A stretch of 64,000 nt of DNA from Symbiodinium natans (Eukaryota; Sar; Dinophyceae; Suessiales; Symbiodiniaceae), in the NCBI GenBank assembly GCA_905221605.1, contig CAJNDS010002435.1:534001-598000 (forward strand), written 5' to 3'. The notes under the pieces were generated by a model, which did no database searches, was not told the origin of the DNA, and saw nothing but the letters and a program-made list of their open reading frames with translations. Each line of letters begins with the position of its first letter. Within the stretch, counting starts at the first letter, position 1. Positions 40,401 through 50,204 of the stretch are shown here, one piece after another. The position numbers and the translations under genes are program-made.

Positions 40401-41981
40401 GCATGCAAAGCAGAATTCCCAGGCTCATGTCGAGAGGCTGAATGATGCCAAGGAAAGCATCAATCTGGTCCAGGAGGGTTGCTTGACCTGCGAAGCGGTC
40501 CATGCAACCAGGGAGAGAGCCTTTCGCAGTACTACGAACATGACCTACTGTATATGTACATATAGATGTACATGCATCTGTGTGTATGCGCCTATCTAAA
40601 CTAGAACTGTACTACTACCATATATATATATGTATATGAAGTGCGGTATGTATTTCTGGTATCCCTGGAGTCTCCGAAGAGCTGTCCGAGCAAGAAGCGA
40701 AAAACTAAACTCCAAGTCCTTCACGAGCATCAAGAGGACCGAGCGCACTTCATTAACACGTGAAACGAGAGCATGCGGAACACATTGTCTCCGATGAAAG
40801 TTGATGAGAAACTTTGAAAAGTTTGGACATCTCAAGTGGCACGCTATACAGAAACCGTCCCGGGCAGTGACATCAAAAGGGAGAACAAAGTGCTTGCCCT
40901 TTTGCCAATGATCAATGAGACATTTCCACCTAGAAAGAACAGCTTTCCACCATAAAGGACATCCAATATATACACTCACCAATATTAAAAGGGAACCTTA
41001 CATACACTCACCAAAAACAGCCTGTTTCATATATGCATATGTATGTATGTATATATATATATATGTACACATACGTATAGTTTTACAAATATGTACACCG
41101 CTGTAAAATATGTGTAGACAGCTGGCTGTGCCAGCTGAGGCCCTGGCGAGTCGACACGATGAGGGACTCATCTTTGTTGCAGACCCGCGACACGAGGCTT
41201 GTCTCCGCCAAGTCCATGTGCCTGTAATCATGAGCAACGCCGGCCCTCCATCTCTCTGCACTTGTGATGTGTGTCGAAAAGGGCTCTCCCAGAAAGTCGG
41301 GCGACAGCAAGATCAGGCTGAAGGCGATCTGCAAGCCAGCGCTGGCAACCAAGAGCAGGCAGCTGATGATGATGTCCAACCACCCGGCATCGGTAAACCC
41401 CAATACCAAAACCAGGTTCCAGGTAGACTCCAAAAACGCCACAGGCTCCAATGGGACCCAGTCAACGCACTCGTCCTTAGCGACGAAGCCTTCCTGCTGA
41501 GCCTCCGTGCTTTCTGGCCACGCCATCCGGGCAACCGGCACGACGTCAGCCTCCCCCAGAGCGTTTCCTGGAAGCCTCGCAATGCCATCCTTGGACACAT
41601 CAACGGCGACCCCATCGCGCGCAGGGCTGCTCGATGGCTTCTCCCCTTTGAGCAAGAGCACCTCTCATAATGATACTACCCCAACTGGGTCCGCCTCAGA
41701 ATTAGAAGGCTATTTTGGGACAATTAAGCCAAGTTCAGGCTCTTTAAGGGGGGAACCCTATGGGGGGGCAGTATAGAGGGGGGGTCGTAGGGGAACCCGT
41801 GAACCTCGGTTTCGAGGTGCTGCACTTTGGCGGCGCACAAGGCCAGCGCCCGGCTCAGCTCGACGCGGAACTCTTCACGCAGCCGCTGCTCCAGGTTCCA
41901 GATCTTCTTTTCAAGCTTGGCGGCAGACATGGCTCGCCCCCCTGAGGTTCCTTGGGATGAAAACGGCTGCGGATTTGCCAT
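37082..41981 (-). CDS. Spliced gene for a multi-pass membrane protein with coiled coil and Cys-rich modules
   Basis: At least eight exons on the minus strand can be joined in one frame: 41981-41805, 41661-41142, 40487-40054, 39705-39620, 39265-39194, 39022-38644, 38236-38206 region (see exon 7) and 38100 onward. A Cys-rich exon follows at 37485-37082. The product has an N-terminal coiled coil, several hydrophobic segments in exons 2-5 and probably extracellular Cys-rich modules (TCSSTCGC, VLCPKTCC) at the C-terminus. I have no established name for it; a receptor or channel-like surface role is only inferred. Most introns appear to use GC or GA donors with AG acceptors. Telomere-type repeats, microsatellites and small elements sit in the introns. 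Confidence 0.8.
37492..37697. repeat. Telomere-type blocks inside the gene's last intron
   Basis: TTTGGGG/TTTAGGG units with TTATAGGG variants at 37492-37600, and perfect CCCTAAA at 37642-37697. They lie between the last exon and the candidate exon near 37.75 kb. Confidence 0.88.
37850..38014. mobile_element. Introner-like repeat family 2, copy A, with flanking direct repeat
   Basis: A core of about 115 bp (37876-37990) begins TTGGCTGCACTTAGGAGGGT and ends AAAGCACCACAAAG. It is about 88% alike to 39709-39823 in another intron of the same gene. It is flanked by GTAGGTTCC(T)ACAAGAACC on both sides (37850-37868 and 37997-38014), which looks like a target duplication. Confidence 0.7.
38055..38100 (-). 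CDS. Exon 8: Cys-rich module continuation (3' end uncertain)
   Basis: It begins GCCAGCTCC just after the introner. With the last base of exon 7 it reads GQLLRLTCSSTCGC. A GT donor could follow TGTGG at about 38064, but the exact end is not settled. A further candidate exon at about 37712-37800 reads NPWCRVEAKGCHRRCPSA, another Cys-rich piece of unknown phase. Confidence 0.5.
38101..38235 (-). mobile_element. Introner: TIR element acting as an intron
   Basis: 135 bp on the minus strand, lying in the Cys-rich coding region. The ends carry inverted repeats (GGTATGTTCCCCCCTTATAC and GTACAAGGGGGGAACATCCC), the same family as 35858-35967. An 11-bp duplication, AGGCCAGCTCC, is present at both edges (38227-38237 and 38092-38102). 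Splicing AAG/GC...AG/GCC removes the element and one duplication exactly and keeps the frame (EEGQLLRL). A canonical GTATGT...CAG alternative is also in frame and would add five residues. Its interior contains five CCCTAAA units. Confidence 0.78.
38236..38266 (-). CDS. Exon 7: short exon ahead of the introner
   Basis: 31 nt after the acceptor CCAAAG, reading PRKGLCDDEE plus one base. It continues across the element at 38101-38235 into GQLLRLTCSSTCGC, a Cys-rich module. The donor is AAG/GCCAGC inside the target duplication. Exon 6 joins it in phase 0. Confidence 0.62.
38278..38643. repeat. CCCTAAA block and AT-rich repeat in intron 6
   Basis: CCCTAAA units lie at 38278-38342. An AT-rich tract of ATATTCAT/CATATTAATA-like units lies at 38420-38630, much poorer in GC than the rest of the window. 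Both lie between exons 6 and 7. Confidence 0.85.
38644..39022 (-). CDS. Exon 6: probable extracellular domain
   Basis: 379 nt after the acceptor TTGGAG. It opens TLCGGQQDFVVGINSNQF and continues through RYILMPEETSAFDS, LACDDFDLYYLEG and WWNTAPGLGFSEQSTCAEMK. It ends CAG at 38644 before GTTCAG, a GT donor. The amino-acid composition (Asn, Ser, Asp, aromatic, Cys) suits a secreted or lumenal domain. The antisense frames look like noise. Confidence 0.8.
39097..39167 (-). repeat. Telomere-type block in intron 5
   Basis: CCCTAAA units with CCCTATA and CCCCACA variants fill most of the 171-bp intron between exons 5 and 6. Confidence 0.9.
39194..39265 (-). CDS. Exon 5: short membrane-proximal exon
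   Basis: 72 nt after the acceptor GACAAG. It reads SGLMLWPWFYLVEPLGNHML and then EVK. It ends AGAG before GACGCA, a GA donor. The following intron (39023-39193) is filled by CCCTAAA telomere-type repeat. The sequence AGGACGC is present at both intron ends, like a small target duplication. Confidence 0.68.
39286..39600. repeat. Telomere-type blocks in intron 4, opposed orientation
   Basis: TTTAGGG/TTTGGGG units at 39286-39350 and CCCTAAA at 39563-39594, with non-coding sequence between. Confidence 0.88.
39620..39705 (-). CDS. Exon 4: short exon with a hydrophobic run
   Basis: 86 nt following the acceptor CCAAGAG. It reads AIKINYTRRRSQLEAFLLLLL and joins in phase 0 to exon 3. It ends AAG before GAATTC, so the donor would be GA. 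The next exon restores the frame as R-S-G-L-M. The exon is too short to stand out by length and was found by looking for open frame between good splice sites. Confidence 0.68.
39709..39823. mobile_element. Introner-like repeat family 2, copy B, in intron 3
   Basis: TTGGCTGCACTTAGGAGGGT...AAAGCACCACAAAG, closely similar to 37876-37990. It is flanked by GGCCTCTTGG (39704) and GGCCTCATGG (39824), which is duplication-like. It abuts the acceptor of exon 4. Confidence 0.7.
39987..40050 (+). repeat. (GT)n microsatellite in intron 3
   Basis: Two GT runs separated by GCGGACCTCT, adjacent to the donor of exon 3. Confidence 0.92.
40054..40487 (-). CDS. Exon 3: multi-pass membrane segment
   Basis: 434 nt after the acceptor TTCGCAG. 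The peptide contains MSLGILLCMLCILLWCLYLC, a strong transmembrane helix, then LARLTRGVIAGFLLYAGILWL (a second) and VDEMFFAALMPKKIQIKIQDLE. It ends GAG before GCACTAG, a GC donor. Immediately downstream in the intron lies a (GT)n tract (39987-40050). Confidence 0.82.
40488..41141. other. Intron 2 (654 bp) with TA microsatellites
   Basis: (TA)n tracts at 40618-40636 and 41047-41066. A minus-strand open frame at 40596-40982 has no recognisable motif. Nothing else was seen. Confidence 0.6.
41142..41661 (-). CDS. Exon 2: hydrophobic segments
   Basis: 520 nt, opening directly after an AG acceptor. It reads VLLLKGEKPSSS, then DGVAVDVSKDGIARLPG, followed by WNLVLVLGFTDAGW and IIISCLLLVASAGLQIAFSL, a hydrophobic helix. 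It ends STRQ/G at a GC donor (CAGG/GCCTC), which joins in frame to exon 3 (GQATLLDQI). Beyond that point this frame soon runs into a stop. Confidence 0.78.
41805..41981 (-). CDS. Exon 1: coiled-coil N-terminus
   Basis: In-frame ATGs lie at 42020, 41981 and 41930, and the choice is uncertain. After the third, the peptide starts MSAAKLEKKIWNLEQRLREE and continues as an amphipathic helix through KVQHLETE, a clear coiled coil. The exon ends GAG at 41805 before GTTCAC, a standard GT donor. The next exon then continues VLLLKGEK in frame. The 143-bp intron (41662-41804) ends in AG. Confidence 0.75.
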
Positions 41982-42020
41982 CGCTGAGCCATACTTCTTT
42001 GGGCTAACCGATCTTCTCAA

Positions 42021-42112
42021 TCAAGTTGCCCAGATACCATAAGGTCTAGCTACACTCTGCAGAAGATCAAGTTGCCCAGATACCATAAGGTCTAGCTACA
42101 CTCTGCAGAAGG
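42021..42112 (+). repeat. 46-bp tandem duplication
   Basis: Two identical or near-identical copies of a 46-bp unit starting TCAAGTTGCCCAGATACC (42021-42066, 42067-42112), just upstream of the 37-42 kb gene on its strand. They could be part of its 5' leader or promoter. Confidence 0.92.
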
Positions 42113-42659
42113 AGTGATTTTACAAGCCAAGGCCGTCTGCACACGTCGATCCCAAAATTTGGACATCACTCCGAAGCTTCTTGGAGGATTTGACATGTGG
42201 CGAGAAGCAAAGAGAAAGGAGCGGAGCGGCAAACACGAACTAGCAACACCAGCCCAGCAGGCAAGATTCATTCTGAAAGCTCGGGAAACTATTGTGTTGT
42301 CGCCATGCTGGCCACCAGCTCTTTTGTATCGCTTCGGTTTGTAGGACTTGGGCTTGCGTGTTGAAGAACCGCTTTCAAGTTCAGCTTGCAGAGGCTGAGG
42401 GGTTTCGGATTTACGGTTTGGGGTCATGCGTCCAAACTTGAGCCAAAACCACGGTCAGAGCCGGGGTAGCCAATTGTGAGCGCATTTAGTCCTTGCCGAT
42501 TTAGACAAGTGCTGGAAATTTCCACGAGCACTGCGACTGCGACATAGCTGCGGTGAGTACCTGCTAATCAATCATGACTACTCCGAGTCCTTATCAGACT
42601 TTATCATTGTCCTTGTCATCCCAAAAAGGATAAAAGACGAACACAGCAATGACATGCTG
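42113..42659. other. Intergenic between the membrane-protein gene and the tandem array
   Basis: Short overlapping open frames without motifs. This would hold the promoter of the minus-strand gene, but no recognisable promoter signal was found. Confidence 0.45.
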
Positions 42660-43067
42660 CATGGGTGATTATGGTCTGAAGGACACCCAACCCTGATAAT
42701 CCTTTTGATTGCTCCGCTGCACGCTGCAGAGCAAGAAGGCCTGTCGTTTCAAAACAGCCTTCCCGAGACTGACAGGTGTTTTAGTCGATAGTGCTGTGCA
42801 CGCCTCGGGATGTTGAGGCTCGTGCCTTCAGTCTGGACAGCCTTCAACATCCGAGAGCGAGCTTGAGTGCGGAGACATTGCGCAGACGCTCGCAGCAACG
42901 ACGTTGATGCGTGGAACTTCGCTCAATCCTCCCTACAAGTACCGAATGTCATGGTTGTGTCTTTGTGTGAACTGCAGAATGGCTGGCAGTTGCTCTTGGC
43001 TAAGCATGCGCCTGTGCCGCCGATGGCAGCGGTCCTTACTGGGCTTGAGCAGTCCGTTAACACACGA

Positions 43068-43412
43068 ACTTCGCCTCCCACTTAAGCCCAGAGCGGCTGC
43101 GTTTCGGCCCTCTTGGGCTGTTGGGTTTCAGCGGGCCTGGACTCGGATCCGTTCGGGGTGACAAGCCCACTGTAGTTGAGACTACTGGCGTTGCCCAAAG
43201 CGAACCCGGATTCCGTTGCGCCGTCTGCAGGGAGCACACGACGCCACCTATTCTTGAGAGAGTCCCCCGCCCTAACGCCATCAGGTGGCCCACCGATTTA
43301 AAACAGGTGCCGCGCAGAGTGACCCCATGAACTTCGCCTCCCACTCAACAGAGCGACTGCCTTCCGGGCCTCTTGGGCTTTTGGGTTTCAGCGGGCCTGG
43401 ACTCGGATCCCA
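43068..43412 (+). repeat. Internal 262-bp duplication in unit 1
   Basis: GAACTTCGCCTCCCACT followed by GCGGGCCTGGACTCGGATCC occurs at 43068-43150 and again at 43330-43410. Unit 2 has a single diverged counterpart near 50540-50630. Confidence 0.8.
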
Positions 43413-46400
43413 AGGGCCGACCTGTTGAAGGGAAGCTCAAGTAAGAGCGCGCATGCTCTGAAAAGTCGCACACAGGCGCTGAGCACGAAGCAAGGTGTCC
43501 CGAGACATGATGAGGCCGCACATGCACAGGGTTGCGGGTGGAGTGGGAGACAGCGCCAGATCATGAGTGTTGCTGAAGTCACGCACAAGGCAGAATACTC
43601 GTTTCGATGCGTCGAACGGCTTGCCATCAGATCCCACCGTGCTTGGTAGGGAACGTCCTAGATGCAGATGCCCCATCCCGACCTTCATGGAGAGGGCGGA
43701 AAGGTCATGAACGCTGTTGGAGGTCGGGCAAACAGGCTCCTAGGAAACCTTGGCCCTTGCATTTGCGGCTTTCGACATCAACTGCTGAAACATGGCGACT
43801 CGTGACCGGGCTTAACAGCTGAGCATCACATCTTTACAACACTACCGATGCTGCAATGTCTGGCCGCGTGATGTGACACAAAAAGGCCCATGCCAAGAGA
43901 ACTGCTGAACGACGTGCTGAGTCAAATCACATGGTGCCGGTACCCCAACTGAACTGAGGGCCCAGATGCTGCAACCATCGGAGGCCTTTCATTGGACTGG
44001 ATGACAGTCTTCTTGTCACGTCGCTCCCACTGAACCATATGTCCACGTGCTGGGTCTCGTCCTGAACGACTGAAAACCGCAGCATCTCGGCTGCCCAATA
44101 TCCACTACCTCAGTGGTTGCAACCTGACCCAAATTTTCGGGGCGCAGGCCTTGGAAAAATGCCGATGGCATTTTCTCACGTCCGCGTGCTGCTATGACCA
44201 CCCAGGAGGCACTTGATCAACAATGTGGAAGGGCCCAAAAGGAGATCCGAGATACTGACACGGCAGATAGCTTGTACCCTAGAAGAGAATGCTGAGGCAG
44301 CTCCTGCAAACGCGGTGTGTTCCAAGCTCCCATAATGTGTGGAGCAGGCAGCATGACAGGTATCCAATCGAAGGTAAACGAATCTTGGGCCGATCCAAAC
44401 TGTTCACCAGGGCTCCTTCCGTCCTGCACCAATACCGCGTGCCTCGGCAGGCAAGCTACATTGAGCCTCTCATCGCAGACACCAAGACCAATACGGGATG
44501 ACCAATTGTGGTCTCCTCATCGGGTCACACAATGCCGTGGTTGAGAACTTCAGCACTCCGAAACAGATGCCCTCTTCACACATGTCTGAGCGGCGTAACC
44601 TGCTTGCATCGTTGGTGTAGCTGCACCGGCGCAATGTCCGCCTCCCTCTGTGCGGATGTATCAGGTGTACCGTGTTGCGTTTCCGGGCGATTGGCCTTTG
44701 GGCACCCTCGGTAGGCCAATAGCTGCAGTGCTTAAGAGCATGGAGCTGAGCGCCTCTTGAATGTCACAAGCCAACTCCTATTGAGGCCACGGAAACCCAG
44801 GCAAAGAGCATTGACTCTGCAAGATATGCTCTCAAGCAAGTTTACCAGGAGCTCATGCACACTTCTGTGCACGGACAGAGAGGATTGAAAGGATTGAAAG
44901 GGTTGGAAAAGCATCGAAGAGGGACCAACATGGAATGGAGGCATTGACAGGCCCCGAGATGCTTTGAGACTTATTCGGCGGAAGCCCAGAAGGAAGAACG
45001 CACAGGGGATTGCTGTGTGGCTCTGTGCCCCTTCATGATCAAGAAGAGCATGTCGGGCGTTTGCCGCCGATGACCTTTGTGCAAAATGATACGGGCTTCA
45101 TCCGCGGGAGCGAAGAGCCTGGCAGCCTGCAATCATTGATGGCTGAGGTCTCCATGCGCCATGCCAAACGATATTTACCAGCAGTGTCCAACAGTGCCCT
45201 GGTGTCATGGCCGTTTGGAAAGCACCACCAGGGCCCGAGCATGGATCTGATGGACGCAGAAGGCAGCTGGCATCACGTGGGATTCAGAGGGGCTTCTCTC
45301 GAAGAAGCATCGGACATGGCTGGCCTTTTGGAAGCTCTTGCGAGCAAGAACTCCTTGAAAAAGGATCCTTGAGCCAAGTATCCCTTGGCAAAAGATCAGA
45401 TTCCCATGATTCTGCCATATTTGCAAAAACTCCAAGGCTCATAGTCATAGCAAGCTCCATCTTGATCGAAGCCTAGCAGGCCTTCAGCTGAAGGGCTCCA
45501 AGACAAAGCCCGAAACTTCGCAAAGCTCGCAAAGCTCGCTTCTGATCTGGCAGCTGTCTTGGCTTTCCAGACTCTTGTGTCTGCTCCTGGGAGCGAAAAG
45601 AGCGGGCAGACTAGCCGACTAGCCTTGCAGAGTGTGGTACGCCCACAGACTTCCGACGACACTTGGGTTTTATATGAAGATTTGGGCCTCTGGCTTCCAG
45701 ATGTGGCGCAACCGTAAGGGCGCCCAAGAAGAGAGCACCTTGTTAAGCTGATGTCGGTGGCTCCAAGACTGGGGGGGACTTGGCCCCCAGATTTCAATGT
45801 CGAGTTTGAACATGAGCCCCGGTTTTTTGTCTCTATGAAAGGATGCTCCTTAGTTGAGATCAACCCCCAGGTATCCAAAAACTGGTACCCCCTTTGCACG
45901 GAAGTCGCGGACCGGGATCAGAGCGAGTCTCCAGAATGTTTTTGGAGAGTACCAGGTGTGAGTTTGCAGTCTTCCAGATGCATCCACTGCGCCAATTCTT
46001 TCATGCTGGACCGCACATTCGCAGCCAAGGATCACTCCAGGACAACCGAGCTTACAAGTACAAAGGACAGGGAGGGCATGAAAAGATGCTTCTTGCACAG
46101 CTTGCACAGCTTGTACTGCTTGTACCGCTTTTACAGCTTGTACAGTTAGTGAGACGCTGCCACTGCTTAAAGAGGCCCAGCTTCGGCGTGTCTCCGAGGA
46201 CCCCAATCTCCAGATCCTCTGAGTGACGCGCTGCGGACCTAGGGTCTGAAAAAGGGCCCATGAAGGCACGGCCTCAACACTGAGACTCGCGACACATGCG
46301 AAGAATCTCCCCCCCCCAAGATAGCTTCCGTAGCCATAGGGTGGCTAGGAGCCATGTTGCCCAGGGTTGAAGATTTATGGCTTGGGGAGTTTGGGGCTTA

Positions 46401-47943
46401 GGACAACACAGGAACATTCGCCTCACAGAGGAGGGAAGTGGGCGTCTGTAAGCCATGGACTGCAAATTGCTTTGGGCGCGCAGCCGCTTTGGGCACGCAG
46501 CCAAATCCGAGTTGGGGGCAGCTCCAGGGTGGGCACTGGGCTCGCGCGACTCATCTCAAGTGAAAAAAACTCAGAAGCCTCACTCTAGTGCCCCCCCCAT
46601 CATCCCTTTTAGCTCGAGATATGGGCCATGCGAAACATGCGAAACCACCTGAAGGCAGCTTGTGTGGGAGAGCCTTAGACCCCTTACACCCCGGGCTGCT
46701 TTCCGACGATCCTCGAAGCACCTACGGCTCGAAGAAAAAGAGAGCAGGACGCGGGCCATTTGGGAGAGCTGAGGGCACCTGAAGAGAGCGGATGACGGCG
46801 GATGACACGGCGCACAGATTCCCGCAGGATCATGAGACGAGAAGGCGCAGTAGACCTGCGACGCCTTCAGCTTGCTGAGCTCCAGATCGCGGTGCGAAAG
46901 TCTGCTTTTGCGGTGGCAGGCTAAGGGAGCTCTTCAGCGCAAAGTCTAGCATCTTAGGTCTTAGGGGTGTCTTAGGGGTGTCTCAGAGTCTTAGACAGTC
47001 TTAGGATGGTCCACAAAACCACGCGCAAGAGGACAGGACGAAGTCTCGGGGGTAAGGAAGTCAAGGCACTGAATCATTGCAGCCAACCGACCCTCGCACC
47101 ATTTTCATGCAAAGACCGAGGCATGCCGCCTAAGAAACCCGAGAAAGGCAATGCGAGGCAACCCGAGAAAGGCAATGCGAGGCATCCTCGCGTGATCTGC
47201 CCCCACGGTGATGACACCTTGAAGCCCGGGCAGGGTCTGAGTCTGTCGAGGTCATCGGCTTGGGGCCAGTTTGGGCCCACTTCCCTGTAAACCAGTCGGG
47301 TACAGATCAGCAGGAGTCGCCGCACTCAACATCAGCTCCGCATGAGAAAGCAGCGGCATTCAGGAGTCGCAGGCGGCTGTGTGGAATGTGCAAGGGCAGC
47401 ACTTTCCAGGCCCCTGGTGTGGCAAAACCTGGAAGAATGCTTTGCGAGTAGCGTTGGGAAGAACTTCTTGCATCAATGCATAAGCCCCGACTAAGCCTGG
47501 GAGGAGCCATCCAGGCAAAAACAATCTTCTATGGAGAGCTCCTGGAGTGTTGAGGTACGTGATACAAATCGCAAGAATCGCATGAAATGCAGCATGATCA
47601 TGATGCTGAATACGCCCCCTGCTACACACCTGCGCAAGCTTGACGTCCACAGCCTTCTTGGGCAGCTGTCCACGGGTGGGGTTTATGTCAAGCTGCGACC
47701 TTGCGACCCTTTGCAACCCTTTGCGAAGCCTTACGACCCCTTGCGACCCCTCGTGACCGTGGACACGTCTTACATCTGGGTCACCTGAACCGTCGTTAAT
47801 CGCCCAAGCACCTGCCAAGATCTTCTGGTGTCCTTGAACTGTCCAAGCCGTGTGTAGGCTCAGGCACATACAGCAAAAAAAGGACAGCACCAACAAGCCG
47901 AGTGTCTCCAGAGACATCCAATGGGCTGCTCTTTCGGGTCTGC

Positions 47944-48025
47944 TGGAGGCTTCGCAAGAGACTTCGCCAGAGACTTCGCAAGAGACTTCGCCAGAGGCTT
48001 CGCCAGAGACTTCGCCAGGCTTGGC
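47944..48025 (+). repeat. 12-bp tandem repeat (TTCGC(A/C)AGAGAC) in unit 1
   Basis: About seven 12-mers. In the plus frame they encode SPETSQET-type repeats followed by ARIAAFAT. The counterpart in unit 2 (54905-54995) has a diverged 12-mer encoding SPEASPDA repeats followed by SIAAFAN in the same relative frame. Confidence 0.85.
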
Positions 48026-48889
48026 CAGGATTGCTGCATTTGCCACGTCACAGGCTTGGAGAGACTTTGAAGGCTTTGAAAACCTTGCCAGGACCTGGAC
48101 TGCCACCCTGTGGAGGTTCCAAATAACGGTGCAAGTACGTGCAAGTCCTGGCCGTCACTTGCCACAAGATCTGGTCCTTCCGCAGCTGCTCTTCACGAGG
48201 AAGCCTCTCTCACTTAGTCCTCTTGGAAGATTCTGAATCAGAGCCAATGCCGGGCACATGCAGAGATGAGATGGACTGCAATCACTGTGGATGCGTTTCA
48301 CGCTATGACAACATCGCGCCAAAATGTCTACCAGCTACTGCTCATTTGAACAATCAGGCCCGCGATCCCTGACTAGCCCAGCTGTCGCCTCATCACTTAA
48401 AACGAATCTGTGACCGACTGCGACTCCTGTGGGTCGGAAAAGGGGAGGCTTGATGGACCCAGGCAGAGGAACCCAGCGCATCGAGCCGGACAATAGTCCG
48501 GAATGATACTCCGGCGTCCCCACTAGAACTCCAGCATAGGCCTCGGAGCCTCAGAGCCTATGAAGGGGCTTCTCAGAGCCTCGAAGGGACGAAGATCTCT
48601 CTTTGTATCAAACCCACGCACCCAGCACCTGGATGCAGGAAAAGCCATGGAAAAGCCTTTCGAGATGAAAGGCGACGGGGATGCCTCTGCATCGGTGCAG
48701 GGCACACCACGAACTCACGCTGCGATGTAAGACACGAGAGGGCTTCCAAGACAGCACGCTTTCCAATCTCAAAGTTTCTTTAGACGCTAGTGACTTACGG
48801 TACTTACGCCCTCTGTCACGCTTCTGGAACGAGCATTTTTTGGTCTGGGTCTTCAATGCAAGTACGCTTCTGTGGGAGTGAAGGAATGA

Positions 48890-50082
48890 AGGTTCCGAAG
48901 CCCGAGCGTGGGTCTTCACAGCTCGGCCGCCTGAGCGGCGCTGGGATGTCACATTCAAAGGCTGGCTTCTACAAGCACAAGCGCAACACGAACGCCGCGC
49001 ACCCAAGCTGCGATTCTGACTTCGACAGGGCAGGTGGCAACTCAGGGAGCTCAGGGAGCTCAGGCACGGCTTCTCTCTCTCGTATGAGAACCCCGCATGT
49101 CTTGCAAACATCACGATGTTCGCCGTGGGGATGTCAAAAAGGCGACCCTACGTTCGATCTGCTGGGACTGGGAGCTCCTTCCCAAAAGTCTCATGTCACT
49201 GTGTGCTGCCTGCCGTCCTGCAACGCAGCACTGGAAGGAGAGGGGCAGCCTCACAAGGATCATCGTCATTTAAGCCCAGTCTTTCTTGTTGCCAATGTTG
49301 TGAGAAGTATGATGGCTATTGTTCTGGAGGTGCCATCACAAAAAGAAATCCGCGAATCTATGGGAGTCTGTGGTGAGCTGAGCTCTAAGAAACAACAAAT
49401 ACCCTTAGAATAACATCTCGGGGGAAAACTTGCATCTACTGCCTGCACACTGCAACAATAGCTGTCCTGAAGTGTCTGGTAGAGAGAGGGAGAGACAACC
49501 TAAAGTTCCTTGAGGCCCAATATAAACTGTGCAACAGTAAGAAAGCAAGTACGTTGGACAACCAATCCAAAGCAGAAGGTGTTGCGAAATATTGCAAACT
49601 TGCAGCATTGCTACAGAACAAACAGTGCATGAAGTACCAGTTCTGATCCTGAAATTTACACACACGTCAGTCAGCATGGCAAGCTCAGTCCCAAGGCACC
49701 TCCTCCATAGCAGCAAGCCAATGATGCCCCAGGAGGAAGCCATGACATGGCATCGAGCCATGTGTGGAGGCAACACCATCGAAGAAATTGACATTCACAC
49801 AGTATCGGCTTCTATAAATAGCAAGGGTATCTGGCAATTTAGGGTCCAGGGCTTACAGGGCCTGGGGTTTAGGGTAGGGTGTAATTGCCCTTTACACAGT
49901 ATCGGATCGTAAGGCATCTGGCAAATTGTTACCATCTCACAATATTGCTTGAGAAAGACCTGCAGAAATGTCAACCACATGCAGTACATGAACCTTGTTT
50001 TTTTGAGAGGGAGGGGATAGCTGTTTCAAGTTGGAACCGAGCTAACGCTTCGATTTACCCCGTGCTCTTGAAGCGAAACAAG
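48890..50082. repeat. Highly conserved patch, unit 1 copy
   Basis: Nearly identical to 56029-57253, with only a few substitutions and small indels, whereas the adjoining parts of the units differ heavily. It includes a short TTTAGGGTCCAGGGCTTACA stretch between two CACAGTATCGG motifs. Open frames up to about 107 codons occur but none is recognisable. Confidence 0.88.
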
Positions 50083-50204
50083 GATTTTGCTGTAAGTTTC
50101 TGGCTGAATGCTCGCTCATACCGATGCTAGGTCACATCAAACTGACGTGCAGAATCCTACGAGCGGCAGAACACAAGTGTCAGTCATGCGACATATTCAA
50201 TCCG

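Larger units (their letters stand above)
42660..50090. repeat. Tandem array, unit 1 (about 7.4 kb)
   Basis: Collinear with 50205-57254: for example ACCCAACCCTGA at 42690 and 50234, GGCAGCATGACAGG at 44349 and 51841, and GAAGGGCTCCAAGA at 45490 and 52740. The offset falls from about 7.54 kb at the left to 7.17 kb at the right, so there are indels. Divergence is high in most parts and low in 48.9-50.1 kb. No open frame with a recognisable domain was found, including the 248-codon frame at 47360-48106 minus, and most reading frames are not conserved between the units. Confidence 0.85.

Noticed and set aside
46325-46350. CCGTAGCCAT, equal to the first ten bases of the dinoflagellate spliced leader (also CCGTAGCCAC at 53506)
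   Set aside because: The remaining leader bases do not match, and both copies lie in the duplicated unit, so this counts as a single chance match.
47360-48106. 248-codon minus frame in array unit 1
   Set aside because: The counterpart in unit 2 is broken and only short pieces match; the N-terminal part is the 12-bp repeat read in antisense.
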